Positions 17,283-26,123 are shown, counted from the stretch's first letter. The stretch: 64,000 nucleotides of DNA from Alkalihalobacillus sp. CinArs1 (GCF_947387515.1 NZ_CANDOB010000002.1:682001-746000); one strand, 5' to 3'. Made by a program: numbers and translations. The notes: generated by a model from the letters alone, not told the origin.

Positions 17283-17525
17283 AAAAGTACAGATAGTTCT
17301 TTAAAAAGAACGAAAACTCAGAATTGAACACTATAATGAACGGTCGTAAACGTATACTGACGTTCACTAGTAAAAGGGGGTTTGAAATGAGGATAGCGTA
17401 ACTGCTTCGTCTTGCTATGTTATTACTTTCTTTCAAGGTCTCTAAAGCATACTTACTGAAATCCGTTTCATTTGTAGCCATAAGTATCTCACTAAATAAA
17501 AACAACCAAATAGGGAGGAAATGAA
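17283..17525 (+). other. Long 5' leader of the pilin transcript with a mini-ORF
   Basis: About 240 untranslated bases precede the pilin. They hold a hairpin (GAACGGTC 17338-17345 with GACGTTC 17359-17365, one bulged G) and a well-formed mini-ORF: AAAGGGGG, 6-base gap, then ATG AGG ATA GCG TAA (17387-17401). Past that TAA the same frame stays open and hydrophobic to about 17523. I compared the leader with c-di-GMP-I and -II riboswitches and saw neither. It may be an attenuator or simply a stabilising leader. Confidence 0.45.
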
Positions 17526-17690
17526 ATGTTAAAGAAGATGGCAGCGTTCGTTCGAGAAGAAGAAGGTCAAGGGATGGCAGAGTATGGATTAATTCTTGCT
17601 GGGGTAGCAATCGTAGCAGTTGGCGCGTTTAATCTTCTTGGTGGTCAGGTTGATGCATTGATCGATAAAGTAACAGCTAAACTTCAATAG
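17526..17690 (+). CDS. flp: Flp-type major pilin
   Basis: A 54-residue Flp/Fap pilin. It has a short basic leader and then EEEGQGMAEYGLILAGVAIV, the classic type IVb pattern: prepilin peptidase cuts after the Gly of GQG or near it, leaving a Glu-Tyr pair (EY) five residues into the hydrophobic helix. The C-terminal part GGQVDALIDKVTAKLQ is short, as usual. GGGAGG at 17512-17517 is the ribosome site. It is the first gene of the Tad operon and is followed by an intrinsic hairpin that should make the pilin mRNA more abundant than the downstream machinery. Confidence 0.93.
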   Translation: MLKKMAAFVREEEGQGMAEYGLILAGVAIVAVGAFNLLGGQVDALIDKVTAKLQ

Positions 17691-17709
17691 TACGAACACC
17701 TTCTTTCTC

Positions 17710-17740
17710 TAGCCCCACTTTCATAGGTGGGGCTAATTTT
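17710..17740 (+). terminator. Partial terminator/processing hairpin after the pilin
   Basis: TAGCCCCAC (17710-17718), loop TTTCATAG, GTGGGGCTA (17727-17735), then ATTTTAAAA. The weak U tract suits partial read-through into the rest of the operon. Confidence 0.7.
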
Positions 17741-17758
17741 AAAAGGAGATGCATAGGG

Positions 17759-18250
17759 ATGATCTTTAGTATCTTGGTCGTTACGTTACTCTTATCTTTC
17801 TATACGGATATAAGAAGTAGGAAGATCTTGAACATCGTCACGTTCCCAGCCATGCTGATTGGTTTGGTTTACCATACGGTGACACAAGGGTTGGATGGCT
17901 TTTTATTTAGTGGAGCTGGTTTATTAGTAGGGTTGTTGCTGCTTTTCATTCCTTACTTATTAGGAGGAATGGGAGCGGGTGACGTGAAGCTACTTGGAGC
18001 AATAGGAGCCCTTACAGGCGTAACCTTCGTCTTTCAGTCATTTATCTACACGGTACTAATAGGTGGATTGATCGGGTTTATCTTACTTGTCAGAAAAATA
18101 GAACTCAAAAGACTTTCTCCCCTCTATCTATTTTCTTTCTTGTTTTCTTTAAAAAGCTCTCAGAACGACAAACCAAAAATCACCTTTCCATATGGAGTAG
18201 CCATTACAGTTGGGACGTTGTGTGCGTCTTTCTTAGGAGGGATGATGTGA
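17759..18250 (+). CDS. tadV: Prepilin peptidase, A24 family (TadV/CpaA)
   Basis: A 163-residue aspartic membrane protease with about five membrane helices. The two catalytic aspartates are seen in FYTDIRSRKI (residue ~17) and in the GMGAGDVKL motif (GxGD). It lacks the N-terminal methylase domain, as in TadV/CpaA. It cleaves the Flp pilin and the pseudopilins. AAAGGAGATG lies before ATG 17759. Its TGA overlaps the GTG of the next gene. Confidence 0.9.
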   Translation: MIFSILVVTLLLSFYTDIRSRKILNIVTFPAMLIGLVYHTVTQGLDGFLFSGAGLLVGLLLLFIPYLLGGMGAGDVKLLGAIGALTGVTFVFQSFIYTVLIGGLIGFILLVRKIELKRLSPLYLFSFLFSLKSSQNDKPKITFPYGVAITVGTLCASFLGGMM

Positions 18251-18621
18251 AATCTGAAAAAGGTCAATCGATGGTTGAATTTGCATTAGTTCTTCCTGTG
18301 CTCATTGTATTATTGTTCGGCATCGTTGATTTTGGGCGAATCTTCCATGCCTACCTCACCATCGATCATGCAAGTCGAGAAGCTGCTCGTTCAGCAAGCG
18401 TTGGAGAAGACGATGCGACGATTCGGGCAGTAGCAGTTGATAATGCAACGAGTATCAATCTTTCTGGCTCTCAAGTATCGATCTCTCCTGGTGGAAAGAA
18501 AACATCAGGCAGCGAAGTTAGGATCACCATCAGTCACAACATTGATTTCCTCACTCCTGTGATCGCCTCATTAACTGGTCCGATCGATCTGACGAGTACA
18601 ACGGCGATGAGGGTGGAGTGA
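18247..18621 (+). CDS. tadE: TadE-like pseudopilin
   Basis: A 124-residue protein from GTG 18247, which overlaps the previous stop (GTGA). It has a short leader, KGQSMVEFALVLPVLIVLLFGIVDFGRIF, the TadE signature with Glu of the MVEFA motif and one membrane helix, then a periplasm-type/extracytoplasmic domain. TadE is a minor pilin of the Flp pilus processed by TadV. Its last bases overlap the next ATG (ATGA). GGAGGGATGAT provides the ribosome site. Confidence 0.9.
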   Translation: MKSEKGQSMVEFALVLPVLIVLLFGIVDFGRIFHAYLTIDHASREAARSASVGEDDATIRAVAVDNATSINLSGSQVSISPGGKKTSGSEVRITISHNIDFLTPVIASLTGPIDLTSTTAMRVE

Positions 18622-19520
18622 TGAAAAGAATATTTAAGCTACTATTAAATGAAAGCGGCGGAACAATGGCGATGGTTGCGGTCAGTATCACAGTTTTACT
18701 CGGTGCAGCGGCGATGGTAGTCGACGTAGGACGCCTCTATCATGAAAAGAGTACATTGCAGAACGCAGTTGATGCAGCAGCCCTTGCAGGGGCTCAAGAG
18801 CTGCTCACTAGCAGAAGTAAAGCAACGCTGGTTGCTGGAAGCTATGCGAATAAAAATGGTTATCCGGTTTCTTACTGCGATGTACGGACCGGAGCTGACA
18901 CGATTCATGTTTCTCAGGCTACAAATGTGCCGATGACGTTTGCGAAAGTACTCGGCATCAAGGATGCGAAGGTAAGTGCCTCTGCAAAAGCAAAAGTTGG
19001 ACCTGTTTGGCCAACAAAGGGGATCACGCCAATTGCACTAGAGTATACAGCAGTACCACATCAAACGGAATTGAAGTGTAGCAACCCGGGTGAAAAAAAC
19101 GGAAACTGCGGCTATCTTGATATCGGCAGCAATGGAGCACAGGGACTTGCGAACAACATTATAAACGGTGTAGAGATACCAAAAGGTACTAAAACTGTAC
19201 AAACTGAGCCAGGGCAAAAGTGGGGACCGGTTAAGAGTGCATTTCAGACGCTAATCGATAACGACGCAGGAAAAGCTCATTGTCAAAGTGCGACATCAGC
19301 AGATGCATCGTGCGATCGGATGATCATTATCCCGTTAATCAAATCTTGGGACGGCGTGAATGGGAAATCGACGGTTGAAATTGTAGGATTTGCTTCTTAC
19401 TGGGTCGATCGCATCGACGAACCCAAGCGTATTGTTGGAAAGTTCAAGAAGATGATCACATCTGGGGAAATCGATGGGTCACAAACTGGGAACGTTTACG
19501 GAGTGAAACTTATCAAGTAA
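18621..19520 (+). CDS. tadG: TadG-like pilus assembly protein
   Basis: A 299-residue protein with the TadG/Flp-assembly N-terminus: NESGGTMAMVAVSITVLLGAAAMVVDVGRLYHEKSTLQNAVDAAALAGAQ, read in pieces, the pattern seen in proteins with one anchor helix and an exported domain. Four or more Cys lie in the exported domain (KCSNPGEKNGNCGYLD and HCQSATSADASCDR), suggesting disulfides. It is shorter than many TadG proteins that carry a VWA domain; no MIDAS motif is visible. It overlaps tadE by 1-3 bases. Confidence 0.82.
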   Translation: MKRIFKLLLNESGGTMAMVAVSITVLLGAAAMVVDVGRLYHEKSTLQNAVDAAALAGAQELLTSRSKATLVAGSYANKNGYPVSYCDVRTGADTIHVSQATNVPMTFAKVLGIKDAKVSASAKAKVGPVWPTKGITPIALEYTAVPHQTELKCSNPGEKNGNCGYLDIGSNGAQGLANNIINGVEIPKGTKTVQTEPGQKWGPVKSAFQTLIDNDAGKAHCQSATSADASCDRMIIIPLIKSWDGVNGKSTVEIVGFASYWVDRIDEPKRIVGKFKKMITSGEIDGSQTGNVYGVKLIK

Positions 19521-19546
19521 AGACAGGAAAAGGTAAGGAGGAGCAT

Positions 19547-20137
19547 ATGAAAACGAAGCGAATCTGGATGTGGTCTCTCGTCTTCGGAGTGATTGCAACG
19601 TGTATCGTCTACGTAGCACTTTTCTCAAACATAGGGATCGTTGCCTCAACAGGTTCTGACTCAGATGTGGAAGAGATGCCAGAGGTTGTTGAGGTTGCAG
19701 AAGCTGCCCCGACGGTCATCGAAAGGGAAATGAGCAATGAAATGCTCGAGGTCAGTGAAGGAAAGCGGGCCATTTCAATAAAAGTAACGCTTGAACAAGG
19801 GGTATCGGGTTATGTTGTACCAGGATCATTCGTAGATGTTGTGGCGTTTGAGACTTCAGTGAACGAAGAAAAGAAAGAAGAGCTTCGATCAGCGAAGGTT
19901 GTTCTCCAAAATGTTAAAGTCCTAGGCTCCGGAAAAGCTTCGGATGCTGGTGAAGAGTCACTTTTGTATGAAACTGTCACATTAGAAGTAGATGCAAAAC
20001 AAGGAGTTCAAATAAGTCTAGCTTCAACGGATGCGAACGGTTTTTACTTAATGTTACGAAATGAAACCGACAAAGCGATCGAGAAGGCAGAACTGAAAGA
20101 AACAAGACAGGTTGTTGAAGGAGTTGTTGCGAAATGA
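19547..20137 (+). CDS. cpaB: CpaB/RcpC-like Flp pilus assembly protein (SAF domain)
   Basis: A 196-residue protein with an N-terminal membrane anchor (MWSLVFGVIATCIVYVALF) and a SAF-like domain: RAISIKVTLEQGVSGYVVPGSFVDVVAFE matches the CpaB core. In Gram-negatives CpaB supports the secretin; in Gram-positives without an outer membrane its role is less clear, likely at the cell wall. AAGGAGGAG precedes the ATG. It overlaps tadZ by 4 bases. Confidence 0.87.
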   Translation: MKTKRIWMWSLVFGVIATCIVYVALFSNIGIVASTGSDSDVEEMPEVVEVAEAAPTVIEREMSNEMLEVSEGKRAISIKVTLEQGVSGYVVPGSFVDVVAFETSVNEEKKEELRSAKVVLQNVKVLGSGKASDAGEESLLYETVTLEVDAKQGVQISLASTDANGFYLMLRNETDKAIEKAELKETRQVVEGVVAK

Positions 20138-21330
20138 GTGTAGAGTGGTACTTTTATTGCGACTCAAACGGCCGAGCAGAAAAAATTGAGACGTTCCTTT
20201 TGAAGAGAGGACAACATTTAACGTGTTTTCAAACTCTTACAGACCTTCAGTCACGTCTTGAAGATACCTCTAATGCTACTCTCTTTTTACAGCCAAACAA
20301 TGTTTACAATGTCTATGAACTTAGCGAAGAGATTTCGATCAAGCACCCACATATCTACATCATCATCATCTCTGAAGAAACGAGTGAAAATACGAAGAAA
20401 GCGATGCATTCTGGTGCCTCGAACGTATTGACACTCCCGATCAAAACAGAAGAGCTCGTCGATGTGGTGACACAGGCTCACCGATACATGAACTATCGTG
20501 CTGAACAGCAAGGTGTAAAAGAGAATCATGAACCTAAGAACGAAAGTCGTGTGATTTCCGTTTGTAGTCCACGTGGTGGAATCGGGCGAACGGTAACTAC
20601 CGTGAATTTAGCGGCGAGTTTCGCACGTGAAGGGAAGTTGGTCGCTGTGCTCGACACGAACATTCAATTCGGAGACGTCACAATGTACTTTGACGTGAAA
20701 CCGAAAAATACGATTTATGAATGGGTGAAGGAAGGGTACGACAAAGGGAGATTTTCAGTCACGCATTATTTAACAAAACACGATTCTGGTGTTGCGATTC
20801 TAGCTCCACCACCTCGACCAGAGTTTTTTGAGATCATTACCGAGCATCACATCGAGATGGCGATCACCGAACTTAGGAAAGATTACGATGTGATTTTAGT
20901 TGATACAACTTCTACGATTTCAGAAATCCATCTGAAGAGCCTCGTTCTTTCTGATGATATCTTATTGCTGATGACGAGCGACATACCTGCTGTTCGTAAT
21001 ACGAAGCTCTACATGGAAACGCTTGAACCACTGAAGTTAATCGAGAAGGTAAGCGTTATTTTGAACAGAGATTCTAGAAAAACGACGATCGATCAGAAGC
21101 GTTTAGAAGAGATTCTTCAGAAATCGATCCTCTCTATGCTTCCAGACCAACCAGGACCTGTTGCAACTTCAATAAACGAAGGGTATCCGCTCGTATTAAA
21201 AGATGCGAAAAACGCTCTATCAAAAGCGATCTTTTCGCTTTCAAAGCAACTGTTGCCGGAAGAAGAGGAGTCCGTTCAATCTGGATTAAAATCGATCAAG
21301 TCTATGCGCTGGCCTTTATTGAGTAGGTAA
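20134..21330 (+). CDS. tadZ: TadZ/CpaE-like MinD-family ATPase
   Basis: A 398-residue protein. Residues ~1-125 look like a degenerate receiver domain, and from ~135 a ParA/MinD ATPase begins with the deviant Walker motif VCSPRGGIGRTVTTVNLA, where GR-T replaces the usual GKT/S, a known TadZ/CpaE feature. It is thought to localise pilus assembly at the membrane. Its ATG overlaps the cpaB stop. Confidence 0.88.
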   Translation: MSVEWYFYCDSNGRAEKIETFLLKRGQHLTCFQTLTDLQSRLEDTSNATLFLQPNNVYNVYELSEEISIKHPHIYIIIISEETSENTKKAMHSGASNVLTLPIKTEELVDVVTQAHRYMNYRAEQQGVKENHEPKNESRVISVCSPRGGIGRTVTTVNLAASFAREGKLVAVLDTNIQFGDVTMYFDVKPKNTIYEWVKEGYDKGRFSVTHYLTKHDSGVAILAPPPRPEFFEIITEHHIEMAITELRKDYDVILVDTTSTISEIHLKSLVLSDDILLLMTSDIPAVRNTKLYMETLEPLKLIEKVSVILNRDSRKTTIDQKRLEEILQKSILSMLPDQPGPVATSINEGYPLVLKDAKNALSKAIFSLSKQLLPEEEESVQSGLKSIKSMRWPLLSR

Positions 21331-21343
21331 GGGAGGGAATCGA

Positions 21344-22675
21344 GTGTCTCTTTTCAAACGTTATGTAGATGTTCAACCTGTAGATGCTGGCGAAGGCAAG
21401 GTTAAAGTTCCTGTTAAGACGAATGAATACATTGTGATGGAAACAAAACTCCAAAACTATTTATTAGAAGAATTAAAGAAAAAGCAGTTTGATCGTGATG
21501 AAGAAACGAGAAAGATTCGTGAACTTGGTAAGGCGTTCATCGACAAAGAAGGTGAGCGGTTAACGTTCGAAGAGAAGAAGAGTCTCCTTGGAACGGTCGA
21601 GCATGAGCTTTTAGGGTATGGACCCATCACGCCTCTACTAGAAGACTCTACGGTTTCTGAGATCATGGTGAATGGCCCATTCGATATTTATTACGAGCAT
21701 CAAGGGAAAATCTTAAAAAGTGAATCATCGTTTCGTGATGATGCACATGTTGAGCGTGTAATCGAGCGGATCGTATCACCCCTTGGGCGTCGAATCGATG
21801 AGAGTTCGCCGATGGTAGATGCGAGATTACCAGATGGCTCTCGTGTCAACGCGGTTATTCCTCCTCTAGCACTTCGGGGTCCGTCTTTAACGATTCGAAA
21901 ATTCTCAGCGACTCCTTTCCAAATCTATGATTTGATCGATTACAATACGCTCAGTACCGAAATGGCAGATTTCCTAAGTATGTGTGTTAAATCACGGTTA
22001 AACATCTTCATTAGTGGCGGAACAGGTTCAGGGAAGACGTCCTCGTTGAACGTATTATCATCGTTCATTCCAAACGATGAGCGAATCGTAACGATCGAAG
22101 ATGCTGCCGAACTTCAGCTTTCACAGGACCACATCGTTGCACTCGAATCGCGTCCCTCCAATATAGAAGGAACAGGAGCGATCACCATTCGTGACCTCGT
22201 TAGAAATGCCCTTCGTATGCGTCCAGATCGTATCGTCGTAGGGGAGGTTCGTGGTGCAGAAGCGCTCGACATGCTGCAGGCGATGAATACGGGTCACGAT
22301 GGAAGCTTAAGTTCAGGACACGCCAATTCTCCTCGTGATATGCTGTCTCGTTTGGAAACGATGGTCTTGATGGCAGGGTTCGATCTGCCGCTTCGTGCGA
22401 TTCGTGAGCAGATTGCAAATGCTCTCGATCTTATCGTTCATCAAGTTCGCTTGAAGGATGGTTCAAGAAAGATGGTAAAGATCACTGAAGTTCTTGGTAT
22501 GGAAGGAGAAACGATCGTACTTCAAGATCTATTCGTTTTTAAAGAAGAGGGGCGTAATAGCAAAGGGAAAATCGAGGGTCGCTTCGTATCGACTGGGGTA
22601 AGACCAGGGTTTGCCGAAGTGCTCGAACAAAATGAATTTACGATTCCAGCTTCATGGTTCAAAGAGGAGTGGTGA
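21344..22675 (+). CDS. cpaF: CpaF/TadA secretion ATPase
   Basis: A 443-residue hexameric motor of the VirB11/TadA class. Walker A is [12 protein letters not shown] (about residue 223), followed by an Asp box in [10 protein letters not shown], a His box near SSGHANSP, and the [12 protein letters not shown] arginine-rich block. It drives Flp pilus extension (and perhaps retraction). It starts with GTG 21344 after GGGAGGGA. The N-terminal residues ~30-100 give the usual coiled helix and N-domain. Confidence 0.92.
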   Translation: MSLFKRYVDVQPVDAGEGKVKVPVKTNEYIVMETKLQNYLLEELKKKQFDRDEETRKIRELGKAFIDKEGERLTFEEKKSLLGTVEHELLGYGPITPLLEDSTVSEIMVNGPFDIYYEHQGKILKSESSFRDDAHVERVIERIVSPLGRRIDESSPMVDARLPDGSRVNAVIPPLALRGPSLTIRKFSATPFQIYDLIDYNTLSTEMADFLSMCVKSRLNIFISGGTGSGKTSSLNVLSSFIPNDERIVTIEDAAELQLSQDHIVALESRPSNIEGTGAITIRDLVRNALRMRPDRIVVGEVRGAEALDMLQAMNTGHDGSLSSGHANSPRDMLSRLETMVLMAGFDLPLRAIREQIANALDLIVHQVRLKDGSRKMVKITEVLGMEGETIVLQDLFVFKEEGRNSKGKIEGRFVSTGVRPGFAEVLEQNEFTIPASWFKEEW

Positions 22676-22676
22676 G

Positions 22677-23636
22677 ATGAATGAGATCGTTCTATTGATA
22701 CTGATATTTTTGGCTTTCTCTTTGACATTTTACTTCATTACGATGAGTTGGAAGAAAAGGAAGAAGGCCAATACGAGAATCAAAGAGTTCGTACCAGCTG
22801 GTCCGTCGGTCGTTGAAAAGAAGAGCGAGGATAAGAAGGAACTACTGAGGCCACTGATCATTAAACTTTCCAACCTTTTTAATGGAGTGAAGTTTAGCAA
22901 GGATACGGAAATAAAGCTTCAGCAGGCAGGAAGTACATTAAAGGTCGAGGAGTTTTTTGTCGTACGACTTCTTGTCGCTGCTGCAACTCCTATCGCACTT
23001 TTTCTTCTCACGGTTCCATGGTACTTCTGTCTTTTAGCGATTGGAATCGGGTATATTCTGCCTGAACGATATATGGTCAATAAAGCAAGAAAACGAAACA
23101 AACAGCTGTCTTACCAGCTAGTAGAAGCCTTAGCAACAATGTCGAACTCTCTTAGAGCAGGGTTTAGCTTTGTTCAAACGATGAAATTGATCGGAAAAGA
23201 AATGCCAGATCCAATCGGTCCTGAGTTCGAGCGTGCGGTTAGGGAAATTGGGATGGGGATTCCGATGGAAGAAGTGTTTGAAAGCCTGATCGCTCGTGTT
23301 CCAAATAAAGAGCTTGAAGTTGTCATCCAAGCGATTTTAGCACAGCGTAAGAGCGGAGGAAATCTAGCAAAGCTCATGGATAATATGGAGGAGACCGTTC
23401 GGGGAAGAATCCGGATACTAGAAGAGCTCAATACATTAACTGCACAAGGGAAGCTCTCATCGTGGGTCATTACAGCACTACCAATCGTTTTAACGTTGTA
23501 TCTTTATTTTGTAAGCCCTGACTACTTTCAACCGATGATCGATTATCCAATAGGGTGGGTATTGCTTGGCATAGGTTTAATTTCCCTTATGCTTGGGTGG
23601 TTCATCATTCAAAAGATCGTACGAATCGAGGTGTAG
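22677..23636 (+). CDS. tadB: TadB-like inner membrane platform protein
   Basis: A 319-residue type II secretion F-domain protein. It has an N-terminal membrane helix, a pair of helices at ~95-130, the T2SSF domain (ALATMSNSLRAGFSFVQTM) and two C-terminal helices. It forms the membrane platform with TadC. ATG 22677 lies one base after the cpaF stop; AGAGGAG is the ribosome site. The frame is open upstream inside cpaF, but that is overlap only. Confidence 0.9.
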   Translation: MNEIVLLILIFLAFSLTFYFITMSWKKRKKANTRIKEFVPAGPSVVEKKSEDKKELLRPLIIKLSNLFNGVKFSKDTEIKLQQAGSTLKVEEFFVVRLLVAAATPIALFLLTVPWYFCLLAIGIGYILPERYMVNKARKRNKQLSYQLVEALATMSNSLRAGFSFVQTMKLIGKEMPDPIGPEFERAVREIGMGIPMEEVFESLIARVPNKELEVVIQAILAQRKSGGNLAKLMDNMEETVRGRIRILEELNTLTAQGKLSSWVITALPIVLTLYLYFVSPDYFQPMIDYPIGWVLLGIGLISLMLGWFIIQKIVRIEV

Positions 23637-23639
23637 CAT

Positions 23640-24560
23640 ATGATCAGCATGTTGTTTGTGATCTCTTCCGTCGTTTTCTTCATGCTCTTATTTACTGCAG
23701 TGTTTTCTACAATTTATCAAAGGGACATTGCGATTGAATCTCGTGCAGATGTCTATTTCGGTAAATCTGAAGGTGTCGAGAAACGTACCAAAAAGACATC
23801 GAATGGAATTACTCAAACGCTATTTCGTAAATTGTGGAATATAAGTGTTGCGCGTCTAGGAAGGTTGCTTGAGCGAAAGGATCATCGAAAGCTAGAGCTG
23901 ATGATTCGGGAAAGTGGCTATGAAAAACTATCACCTATAGAATTTCGTCTGATCCAAATTCTTGCGTGTGTTACCGGTGGTTTTCTTACGCTATTGCTGA
24001 TTGGACCGACCTCTGATGGCCTATCTACTTTATTTTTTGCGATCGCAGTATCTTTCTTGTTTTATCGCTATCCCATCTTTTATATAGCTAAGAAAAGAAC
24101 GCAACGGATAAAGCTTATTAACAGAGAACTTTCTGACTTTTTCGATATGGTGAGCTTACTACTAGAAGCTGGTGTTGGTCTAGAAGGAGCGATCACGGAT
24201 GTATGTGACCGTATGAAAGGACCGTTATCTTCTGAATTTAAGAAAACGTTAGATGAGATGAAACGAGGGAAATCGAGGCGTGAAGCTTTCTACGATATGA
24301 AAAGAAGGGTGCCTTCTGATAGTTTTAGAAGCGTGATGACATCGATTATTCAAGCTGATCACTTAGGCGTGGGAATGACTAGAGTTATCGTGAGTTTAAC
24401 GACGAGATTAAGAGAGCAGAGACGTGAGATCGCAAGGGAACAAGCGATGAAAGCACCTGTGAAGATGCTTATACCGATGATTTTATTTATCTTCCCTCCG
24501 ATTTTTATCGTCATCTTAGGTCCTTTAGTCGTTAAGGTATTCATGGAAGGATTGGGGTAA
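23640..24560 (+). CDS. tadC: TadC-like inner membrane platform protein
   Basis: A 306-residue T2SSF-domain protein, paralogue of TadB: two N-terminal helices, the ELSDFFDMVSLLLEAGVGLEGAI F-domain core, and a C-terminal pair ending LGPLVVKVFMEG. It is the last gene of the Tad operon; a strong two-way terminator follows 26 bases later. No TadD/RcpA secretin genes are present, as expected for a Gram-positive. Confidence 0.9.
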   Translation: MISMLFVISSVVFFMLLFTAVFSTIYQRDIAIESRADVYFGKSEGVEKRTKKTSNGITQTLFRKLWNISVARLGRLLERKDHRKLELMIRESGYEKLSPIEFRLIQILACVTGGFLTLLLIGPTSDGLSTLFFAIAVSFLFYRYPIFYIAKKRTQRIKLINRELSDFFDMVSLLLEAGVGLEGAITDVCDRMKGPLSSEFKKTLDEMKRGKSRREAFYDMKRRVPSDSFRSVMTSIIQADHLGVGMTRVIVSLTTRLREQRREIAREQAMKAPVKMLIPMILFIFPPIFIVILGPLVVKVFMEGLG

Positions 24561-24586
24561 GAATCGTGGAGAGAGAACATACATAG

Positions 24587-24623
24587 AAAAAACCAGTATC
24601 GTCTGCATAGATACTGGTTTTTT
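24587..24623. terminator. Bidirectional terminator between tadC and the rhodopsin gene
   Basis: AAAAAACCAGTATC (24587-24600), loop GTCTGCATA, GATACTGGTTTTTT (24610-24623). T and A runs on both sides let it serve both converging genes; its end abuts the rhodopsin stop codon. Confidence 0.92.
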
Positions 24624-25307
24624 CTATTGATGAAGTCTTCTCAGTCCGTGCAAGTCGATCATTCCAAATCCTATTTTTGAGAACAGGGGCAGGATGATAA
24701 AGGAAAGAGCACTGACCAATTCCTGGGTTATATTTAAGCCTGTGGAACCAAGCAGCCATGCTGTTGGATAGAGCACCCAAAAAGATGTTAAGTAAAGAGC
24801 GGTAATGTTGTAATGGCGGTACAGTCGCTTACCACCAGCTCGCGCTAGTTTTCGTAAAGGCATCCATAGAATGAATAAGACGATGACGAGTGCAATTATA
24901 CCGAACGTATACCAGATGTATTTCGTTCTTTCTGGAGAGAAGTCAGCGATCAGCCCGGTTAAAATCATAAATACGTCGGCAGAAACTAAGCCGATGAGAA
25001 GTCCTTTGTTTTTCTTTTTCTCATAAAACATAGCGGTTAAGGCTAGTGATAACAGCAGTAGCGGGGTCGTGACAACCCAGTCAAGGTACCGTGCGAAATA
25101 AATCGTTCGATCCGCACGTTCAACAACGCCTTGTCCTAAAGCGATGGAAAGGTAAGCTGTACCAGACCAGGCGGTGATGATGATTGGGATGACGTATTCA
25201 TAAAGTGGCACGTTCTTTGGCTTCCGACTTAGGATGAAGAAGTAGATAGCGGCAGCAATCATTAAAATAAAATAAATGATGTGTAATGTAATATCCAAAT
25301 TAGACAT
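24624..25307 (-). CDS. Microbial rhodopsin, xenorhodopsin type (probable inward proton pump)
   Basis: A 227-residue seven-helix retinal protein. Helix C reads ARYLDWVVTTPLLLLSLALTA, giving Arg73, Asp76, Thr80 and Ser87: a DTS motif at the bacteriorhodopsin 85/89/96 positions. Helix F has W177, Y180, P181, W184 of the retinal pocket. Helix G reads ILPLFSKIGFGMIDL: Lys211 is the Schiff-base lysine, the bacteriorhodopsin Asp212 position is Pro207, and Asp218 lies at Lys+7. Pro in helix G together with Asp at Lys+7 is the pattern of Anabaena sensory rhodopsin and the xenorhodopsins, which pump protons inward when lit. The start ATG follows AGGGGAG. No carotenoid or blh gene is nearby, so retinal must come from elsewhere. 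Confidence 0.9.
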   Translation of the reverse strand: MSNLDITLHIIYFILMIAAAIYFFILSRKPKNVPLYEYVIPIIITAWSGTAYLSIALGQGVVERADRTIYFARYLDWVVTTPLLLLSLALTAMFYEKKKNKGLLIGLVSADVFMILTGLIADFSPERTKYIWYTFGIIALVIVLFILWMPLRKLARAGGKRLYRHYNITALYLTSFWVLYPTAWLLGSTGLNITQELVSALSFIILPLFSKIGFGMIDLHGLRRLHQ

Positions 25308-25521
25308 ATCGTTCTCCCCTATACGAATTCTTAGTGGTATCCAGTATAGACAAAACTCAGTTCTATTAATCCTATTCTAGTAAAAGGTGCTCCATTTGAA
25401 GGTTAGAAGAAAGGAAAACGTGATGACGTTGCAGAAAAGGTACTAGTGTTTGGGAAAGTTGAACCAAAAATAGTTTCGTGTCTCTTTTCTACATTGTCAT
25501 TAAAATGAAGGAGCGTGAGTC

Positions 25522-26058
25522 ATGTATACGGGTATTCTCTTATACCATGGATTCAGTGAGTATGAATTATCGGTACTTGTTTCTGTGCTTAAGCAAGGAA
25601 AGAAGCCGGTCGTTTTTATAGGACTCGATCACGGACTTGTCTCAGGAGAAGCTGGGATGCCTTGTTATCCACAGTTTAGTATCAATCAGGTCGACCGATC
25701 AAAGTTAGATAGTCTCGTTCTTCCTGGGGTTGATGATTTCGAACATCTTGTTGAGCACGATGAGTTAAAAGCATTCTTAAAGAGCTTGAAGGAAGAAGAT
25801 TTGTTGATCGGGGCGATTTCGAGTGCTCCATATTTCTTAGCGATGAGTGGATTGTTAGAGAACAAACGATACACGACGGGCCTGACGCGCGAGCAGCGAA
25901 CGTTTCTAGCAACCTTCGATGAAGACTATTACAGTGATAAGCCAATACTTGTAGATGGACAGATTATTACAGCAAGGGGTTCATCTTATGTTGACTTTGC
26001 TTTTCAGTACGGTGAATCGTTAGGGCTTTCATTCGATCGAAGCTGGTATGGAAGATAG
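25522..26058 (+). CDS. DJ-1/PfpI family protein lacking the nucleophilic Cys
   Basis: A 178-residue DJ-1/PfpI-type protein. YHGFSEYELSVL carries the family's acidic residue, and the elbow GAISSAPYFLAMSG aligns with AICGAS of the paralogue at 738, placing Ser100 where the catalytic Cys should be. Loss of Cys suggests a regulatory or altered role. Cys48 is the only Cys noted near the N-terminal half. AAGGAGCGTG is the ribosome site. It is divergent from the rhodopsin gene across a 214-base gap. Confidence 0.75.
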   Translation: MYTGILLYHGFSEYELSVLVSVLKQGKKPVVFIGLDHGLVSGEAGMPCYPQFSINQVDRSKLDSLVLPGVDDFEHLVEHDELKAFLKSLKEEDLLIGAISSAPYFLAMSGLLENKRYTTGLTREQRTFLATFDEDYYSDKPILVDGQIITARGSSYVDFAFQYGESLGLSFDRSWYGR

Positions 26059-26123
26059 AGGCGTCGAGCGAATGTGTGGTAGGATAGTAGTTGGGTAAAA
26101 ATGACAGATGAGCGTGGTGAAGT

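Noticed and set aside
17283-17525. c-di-GMP riboswitch in the Tad leader
   Set aside because: None of the conserved GEMM-I or GEMM-II core sequences could be found.
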